This document shows positions 59,295-64,000 of a DNA stretch of 64,000 nt, piece by piece. Made by a program: the position numbers and the translations under genes. This DNA comes from Pseudomonas guariconensis (GTDB lineage Bacteria; Pseudomonadota; Gammaproteobacteria; Pseudomonadales; Pseudomonadaceae): NCBI RefSeq assembly GCF_024127895.1, contig NZ_JAMYBK010000014.1:62001-126000 (forward strand), given 5' to 3'. The first letter of the stretch is position 1. Each line of letters begins with the position of its first letter. The notes below the pieces were generated by a model that saw nothing but the letters and a program-made list of their open reading frames with translations, was not told the origin of the DNA and did not search any database.

Positions 59295-60077
59295 CTATTC
59301 GGCGCCGAGCGGGCAGTAGCGACGATGGATCATCCCGGCCAGCTTGCGCGTCAGCCAGTGCGGCAGCAGGCGTGGCAGGAAGGCCAGCCAGCGGTTGCGC
59401 CGTCCGGGTACGATCAGGGCACGGTTCTTGTCCAGGGCGCGCACGGCATGCAGCGCCACCTCTTCCGGGCTCAGGCAGCGGCTGGAGCCTTCCAGTCTGG
59501 GGATGCGTCGCCGTGGCGAACGCACCGGGCCAGGGCACAGCACCGACACCTTGATCCCGGTGCGCCCGAGCTCTTCGCGCAGGGCTTGGGAGAAACTCAC
59601 CACGTAGGCCTTGCTCGCCGCATAGCTGGCCATCCAGGGGCCGGGGGCGAAGCTGGCGAGGGATGCGACATTGAGGATCTGTCCGCCGCCCTGCACGGCC
59701 ATCAGGTTGCCGATGGCGTGGCACAGGCGGGTCAGGGCGAGAATGTTGACCTCCAGCAGGTCCTGCTCATCCGCCCATTCGTGGGCCAGGAACGGCCCGT
59801 AGGCGCGTTGGCCGGCGCAGTTGACCAACAGGTCGATGCGCCGTTCGCCTTCTTCCAGTTCGAGCACGAAGCCGGACAAGCGCAAAGGCTGGCTCAGGTC
59901 GCAGGCGCGGAACAGCACCTCGACACCGAAACGCTGGGTCAGCTCCATGGCCACCGGCTCGAGGGTCTCGCGATGGCGTGCCACCAGGATCAGGTTGCGC
60001 CCGCGCCGCGCCAGGGCTTCCGCCAGGGCCAGGCCCAGGCCGCTGGAAGCACCGGTGATCATGGCGTAACGGGTCAT
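59295..60077 (-). CDS. SDR-family oxidoreductase
   Basis: A 260-residue short-chain dehydrogenase with intact TGASSGLG, NCAG, active Ser and YAASK. A hydrophobic C-terminal segment (WLAFLPRLLPHWLTRKLAG) suggests membrane association. This is the common DltE/YqjQ-like type; the substrate is unknown. Confidence 0.88.
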   Translation of the reverse strand: MTRYAMITGASSGLGLALAEALARRGRNLILVARHRETLEPVAMELTQRFGVEVLFRACDLSQPLRLSGFVLELEEGERRIDLLVNCAGQRAYGPFLAHEWADEQDLLEVNILALTRLCHAIGNLMAVQGGGQILNVASLASFAPGPWMASYAASKAYVVSFSQALREELGRTGIKVSVLCPGPVRSPRRRIPRLEGSSRCLSPEEVALHAVRALDKNRALIVPGRRNRWLAFLPRLLPHWLTRKLAGMIHRRYCPLGAE

Positions 60078-60145
60078 GCAAGGCTCCTGGAGCGGCGGAC
60101 GGGGCGCCTAGTGTACAGCGTGGCCCGGCAAGGTGTTGCCTTTTG

Positions 60146-61102
60146 CTACAGGGCCCGGTCGTGCAGTCGATGGCTGTGTGCCAGGGCCTCGCGGTATTCG
60201 CCCTGCAGGCGTTCGATCAGTGCGCCAGCGCTGGGCAGGTCGTGGATATCGCCGACCCCCTGGCCAGCGGACCAGACCGTTTTCCAGGCTTTCGCCTCAT
60301 CATCCAGCGGTTTGAGACGGGCCTGCTCATGGCTGGCCTTCAGCGCGTCCATGTCGTAGCCGGCCTGCTCCAGGCTCTGGCGCAGGAAGCTGGCGGGCAC
60401 GCCGGACACGGCAGGGGTATGGATGATGTCGGCAGCGCGGGCCTCCAACAGCATCTGCTTGTAGGCATCTTGGGCCTGGCTCTCGGTGGTGGCGATGAAA
60501 CGGGTGCCCATGTACGCCAGGTCGGCTCCCAGCAGTTGGGCGGCGAGGACCTGGTGGCCATGGTTGATGCAGCCCGCCAGCAGCAGCGTCTTGTCGAAGA
60601 ACTGGCGGATCTCGGCCACCAGGGCGAGCGGGCTCCAGGTCCCGGCGTGCCCCCCGGCACCTGCTGCCACGGCGATCAGGCCGTCTACCCCGGCCTCGGC
60701 GGCTTTCTCCGCATGGCGGCGGGTCGTGACGTCATGGAATACCAGGCCGCCATAGCCATGCACCGCATCCACCACCTCCTTCACGGCGCCCAGGCTGGTG
60801 ATGACGATGGGCACGCGGTGTTCGACGCACAGGGCCAGGTCGGCCTGCAGGCGCGGGTTGCTGGGGTGGACGATCAGGTTGACCGCGTAGGGTGCCGCTG
60901 TCGGCAAGCTGGCGAGGCCGTCCTCGATCTCTTCCAGCCACGCCTTGAAGCCGCTACTGTCGCGCTGGTTCAAGGCAGGAAAGCTGCCCACCACGCCACT
61001 GCCGCAGCAGGCCAGTACCAGCCGGGGATTGGAAATCAGGAACATCGGTGCGGCGACCACCGGCAGGCGCAGGCGTTGTTCGAGCGAGGCGGGCAAGGGC
61101 AT
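60146..61102 (-). CDS. Nitronate monooxygenase
   Basis: A 318-residue FMN-binding TIM-barrel protein of the 2-nitropropane dioxygenase family. The FMN/substrate motif AVAAGAGGHAG and the TRFIATTES segment are present. The family oxidises alkyl nitronates, toxic propionate-3-nitronate included. It starts 30 bp after hemJ on the same strand. Confidence 0.88.
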   Translation of the reverse strand: MPLPASLEQRLRLPVVAAPMFLISNPRLVLACCGSGVVGSFPALNQRDSSGFKAWLEEIEDGLASLPTAAPYAVNLIVHPSNPRLQADLALCVEHRVPIVITSLGAVKEVVDAVHGYGGLVFHDVTTRRHAEKAAEAGVDGLIAVAAGAGGHAGTWSPLALVAEIRQFFDKTLLLAGCINHGHQVLAAQLLGADLAYMGTRFIATTESQAQDAYKQMLLEARAADIIHTPAVSGVPASFLRQSLEQAGYDMDALKASHEQARLKPLDDEAKAWKTVWSAGQGVGDIHDLPSAGALIERLQGEYREALAHSHRLHDRAL

Positions 61103-61132
61103 GGCGGGGCTCCTGTCAGGGGATGGTTGGGC

Positions 61133-61558
61133 TCAGAACGGTTTGACCACCACGAGAGTCACGATGCCCAGCAGCAACAGCACCGGCACTTCGTTGAACC
61201 AGCGGTAGTACACATGGCTGCGGGTGTTGTTGCCGGCGGCGAAGCGCTTGCGCTGGGCGCCGCACATGTGATGGTAGACGGTCAGCAGGATGACCAGGGT
61301 GAGCTTGGCATGCAGCCAGCCCTGGCTGAGCCAGCCCGGGGTGAGGTAGAGCATCCAGATGCCGAAGACATAGGTGGCGATCATCGCGGGGTTCATGATG
61401 CCGCGAAAGAGCTTGCGCTCCATCGTGACGAAGCGCTCCTGGCTGATGTTGTCCTGGCTTTGCGCGTGGTAGACGAACAGCCGGGGCAGGTAGAACAGTC
61501 CGGCGAACCAGCAGACCACGCTGACGATGTGCAGCGCCTTGATCCATAGATAGAGCAT
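61133..61558 (-). CDS. hemJ: Protoporphyrinogen oxidase HemJ
   Basis: A 141-residue membrane protein with four helices, as in HemJ (formerly UPF0093/YfbK-like CopD family). Conserved His in IKALHIVSVVCWFAGLFYLPRLF and MNPAMIATYVFG are present. It oxidises protoporphyrinogen IX in bacteria without HemG/HemY. It is divergent from argC. Confidence 0.9.
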   Translation of the reverse strand: MLYLWIKALHIVSVVCWFAGLFYLPRLFVYHAQSQDNISQERFVTMERKLFRGIMNPAMIATYVFGIWMLYLTPGWLSQGWLHAKLTLVILLTVYHHMCGAQRKRFAAGNNTRSHVYYRWFNEVPVLLLLGIVTLVVVKPF

Positions 61559-61630
61559 GGAGGGAGTTCCTTCAGGTTTTCACGGTCGTCAGATAGTAGA
61601 GGCCAAGCGCCCGAAGGGTCACCCCAAGAG

Positions 61631-61659
61631 TTGTTACAGGCGGCTCGCACCCCTATTAT
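61631..61659 (+). promoter_or_regulatory. argC promoter
   Basis: TTGTTA (61631-61636) and TATTAT (61654-61659) with a 17-bp spacer; start near 61666, about 35 bases before the argC ATG. Confidence 0.65.
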
Positions 61660-61700
61660 CGTGCGTTTTCCAGTCGGCTCGTTGATAAGGGGCAAGCGTT

Positions 61701-62735
61701 ATGATCAAGGTCGGTATCGTCGGCGGCACGGGTTACACCGGCGTCGAACTGTTGCGTCTGCTGGCACAGCATCCACAGGCCGAGGTGGCGGTCATCACGT
61801 CGCGCTCCGAGGCCGGTGTGGCGGTAGCCGACATGTACCCGAACCTGCGTGGCCACTATGACGGCCTGGCCTTCAGCGTGCCGGACAGCAAGGCCCTGGG
61901 CGCCTGCGACGTGGTGTTCTTCGCCACGCCCCACGGTGTTGCCCACGCCTTGGCCGGCGAGCTGCTGGCGGCCGGGACCAAGGTCATCGACCTGTCCGCC
62001 GACTTCCGCCTGCAGGACGCCGTGGAGTGGGGCAAGTGGTACGGCCAGCCCCACGGTGCGCCGGAGCTGCTCAAGGATGCGGTATACGGCCTGCCCGAGG
62101 TCAATCGCGAGAAGATCCGCCAGGCCCGTCTGATCGCCGTGCCTGGCTGCTATCCGACGGCCGCCCAGCTGGGCTTCCTGCCGCTGCTCGAAGCCGGCCT
62201 GGCTGACCCGTCACGCCTGATCGCCGACTGCAAGTCGGGTGTCAGCGGCGCCGGCCGGGGTGCTTCGGTGGGCTCGCTGTTCTGCGAGGCGGGCGAGAGC
62301 ATGAAGGCCTACGCGGTCAAGGGCCACCGCCACCTGCCGGAAATCAGCCAGGGCCTGCGCCAAGCCGCGGGCAAGGACGTCGGCCTGACCTTCGTGCCGC
62401 ACCTGACCCCGATGATCCGTGGCATTCACGCCACGCTCTATGCGACCGTCGCCGACACCTCGGTCGACCTGCAGGCCCTGTTCGAGAAGCGCTACGCGGA
62501 CGAGCCGTTCGTCGACGTGATGCCGGCCGGTAGCCACCCAGAGACCCGTAGCGTGCGTGGTGCCAATGTCTGCCGCATCGCCGTGCATCGTCCCCAGGGC
62601 AGTGACTTGGTGGTGGTGTTGTCGGTGATCGACAACCTGGTCAAGGGCGCTTCCGGCCAGGCGGTGCAGAACCTGAACATCCTGTTCGGCCTGGACGAAC
62701 GCATGGGCCTGTCGCACGCCGGTCTGCTGCCCTGA
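61701..62735 (+). CDS. argC: N-acetyl-gamma-glutamyl-phosphate reductase
   Basis: A 344-residue arginine-biosynthesis enzyme. The NADP Rossmann motif [10 protein letters not shown] is at the N terminus, and the catalytic C150 lies in AVPGCYPTA. It reduces N-acetylglutamyl phosphate to the semialdehyde. GGGGCAAGCG purines precede the ATG. It stands alone here, not with other arg genes, as is usual in Pseudomonas. Confidence 0.97.
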   Translation: MIKVGIVGGTGYTGVELLRLLAQHPQAEVAVITSRSEAGVAVADMYPNLRGHYDGLAFSVPDSKALGACDVVFFATPHGVAHALAGELLAAGTKVIDLSADFRLQDAVEWGKWYGQPHGAPELLKDAVYGLPEVNREKIRQARLIAVPGCYPTAAQLGFLPLLEAGLADPSRLIADCKSGVSGAGRGASVGSLFCEAGESMKAYAVKGHRHLPEISQGLRQAAGKDVGLTFVPHLTPMIRGIHATLYATVADTSVDLQALFEKRYADEPFVDVMPAGSHPETRSVRGANVCRIAVHRPQGSDLVVVLSVIDNLVKGASGQAVQNLNILFGLDERMGLSHAGLLP

Positions 62736-62739
62736 CAGC

Positions 62740-62790
62740 AGCCGCAAGCTGCAAGTGAGTGTTCCGCGTTCAGCTTTCAGCTTGCGGCTT
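62740..62790. repeat. Inverted repeat of the AAGCTGCAAG family after argC
   Basis: AGCCGCAAGCTG (62740-62751) and CAGCTTGCGGCT (62778-62789) are perfect 12-bp arms around a 26-base loop. It lies 4 bp after argC and may help end its transcript. Confidence 0.65.
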
Positions 62791-62798
62791 ACGTATTG

Positions 62799-62828
62799 TT
62801 GACCGATTTTCTCGGAGAAGCGGATAAT
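62799..62828 (+). promoter_or_regulatory. erpA promoter
   Basis: TTGACC (62799-62804) and GATAAT (62823-62828), 18-bp spacer, both five of six to consensus. Start near 62835, about 40 bases before the ATG. Confidence 0.65.
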
Positions 62829-62873
62829 GCGCGTCATCGAGTTTTATGGCGGCACTGCGCCGGGAGAATCAAC

Positions 62874-63224
62874 ATGAGCGTCGAAACCTTCACCCCCACC
62901 GCTTTGGAATTCACCCAAGGGGCTGCGCAAAAGGTGAAGACCCTGGTCACCGAAGAGGGCAATGATCGTCTGAAGTTGCGCGTGTTCGTGACGGGCGGTG
63001 GTTGCTCCGGTTTCCAGTACGGCTTCACCTTCGATGAGGAAGTGGCCGAGGACGACACCGTGGTCGAGCGCGAAGGCGTGTCCCTGGTGGTCGATCCCAT
63101 GAGCTTCCAGTACCTGGCAGGCGCCGAAGTGGACTACCAGGAAGGCCTGGAAGGTTCGCGCTTCGTGATCAAGAACCCCAACGCCGCCACCACCTGCGGC
63201 TGTGGTTCCTCGTTCTCGATCTGA
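62874..63224 (+). CDS. erpA: Iron-sulfur cluster insertion protein ErpA
   Basis: A 116-residue A-type carrier. Cluster ligands C44 ([11 protein letters not shown]), C108 and C110 (CGCGSSFSI) are all present. It delivers [4Fe-4S] clusters, for example to isoprenoid-synthesis enzymes. ATG 62874 is preceded by GGGAG and starts the conserved protein. Confidence 0.96.
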   Translation: MSVETFTPTALEFTQGAAQKVKTLVTEEGNDRLKLRVFVTGGGCSGFQYGFTFDEEVAEDDTVVEREGVSLVVDPMSFQYLAGAEVDYQEGLEGSRFVIKNPNAATTCGCGSSFSI

Positions 63225-63241
63225 GCCTTGCCGTTGGCATG

Positions 63242-63269
63242 AAAACGCCGCGCGATTGCGCGGCGTTTT
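63242..63269. terminator. Two-way terminator between erpA and anmK
   Basis: A perfect 12-bp stem (AAAACGCCGCGC at 63242-63253, GCGCGGCGTTTT at 63258-63269) with a GATT loop. The A-run and T-run make it work on both strands for the two convergent genes. Confidence 0.92.
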
Positions 63270-63284
63270 GCTTTGTGGGGTGGG

Positions 63285-64000
<716 letters not shown>

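Overview
The window is chromosomal DNA from a Pseudomonas of the P. putida group. It is high in G+C, and gene order from rpsU-dnaG-rpoD through lptD, trpE and trpGDC to vfr, argC and erpA is what I remember for that group. The trp genes are split into trpE and trpGDC, and REP-type repeats fill the gaps. No rRNA, tRNA, prophage, insertion sequence or CRISPR array was seen.

Bases 1-11250 look accessory. A tightly packed operon on the + strand encodes an IclR regulator (cut by the window edge), an SDR enzyme, a thiamine-diphosphate enzyme, an aspartate dehydrogenase-like protein, an aldehyde dehydrogenase, a two-module VOC dioxygenase, two small unknown proteins, a Rieske oxygenase, a RidA protein and the Rieske partner reductase. 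A terminator follows, then an outer-membrane porin with its own dyad-rich upstream region. It reads as a complete uptake-and-degradation pathway. The imine-handling members suggest a nitrogen-containing aromatic substrate, which is inference.

Bases 11300-14100 hold an EamA-type exporter with a possible leader peptide, and lpxO between two REP pairs. Bases 14101-18650 are the rpoD-dnaG-rpsU operon on the - strand, divergent from tsaD. Then come plsY, folB-folK, cca, and the stress trio prkA-yeaH-spoVR. The block glpE, apaH-apaG, rsmA-pdxA-surA-lptD (- strand) covers rRNA and envelope maintenance. Divergent from it, amgK-murU-djlA carries peptidoglycan recycling; anmK at the right edge belongs to the same pathway.

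Bases 38200-47030 hold a secreted hydrolase-like protein, a ligand-sensing histidine kinase with a LuxR-type regulator, and a four-gene polyamine-type ABC transporter. A perfect dyad upstream of the transporter could be the regulator's site. Bases 47200-55080 hold rpe-gph, trpE, the esterase autotransporter gene (- strand) and trpGDC. Both trp units are preceded by near-identical 14-residue leader peptides with two Trp codons; the trpE leader is nested in frame in the 3' end of gph.

The right part holds a lipoate-ligase-like gene, vfr, an OsmC protein, a DUF2157 membrane protein, coq7, a HIT protein, an SDR, a nitronate monooxygenase, hemJ, argC, erpA and the C-terminal part of anmK.
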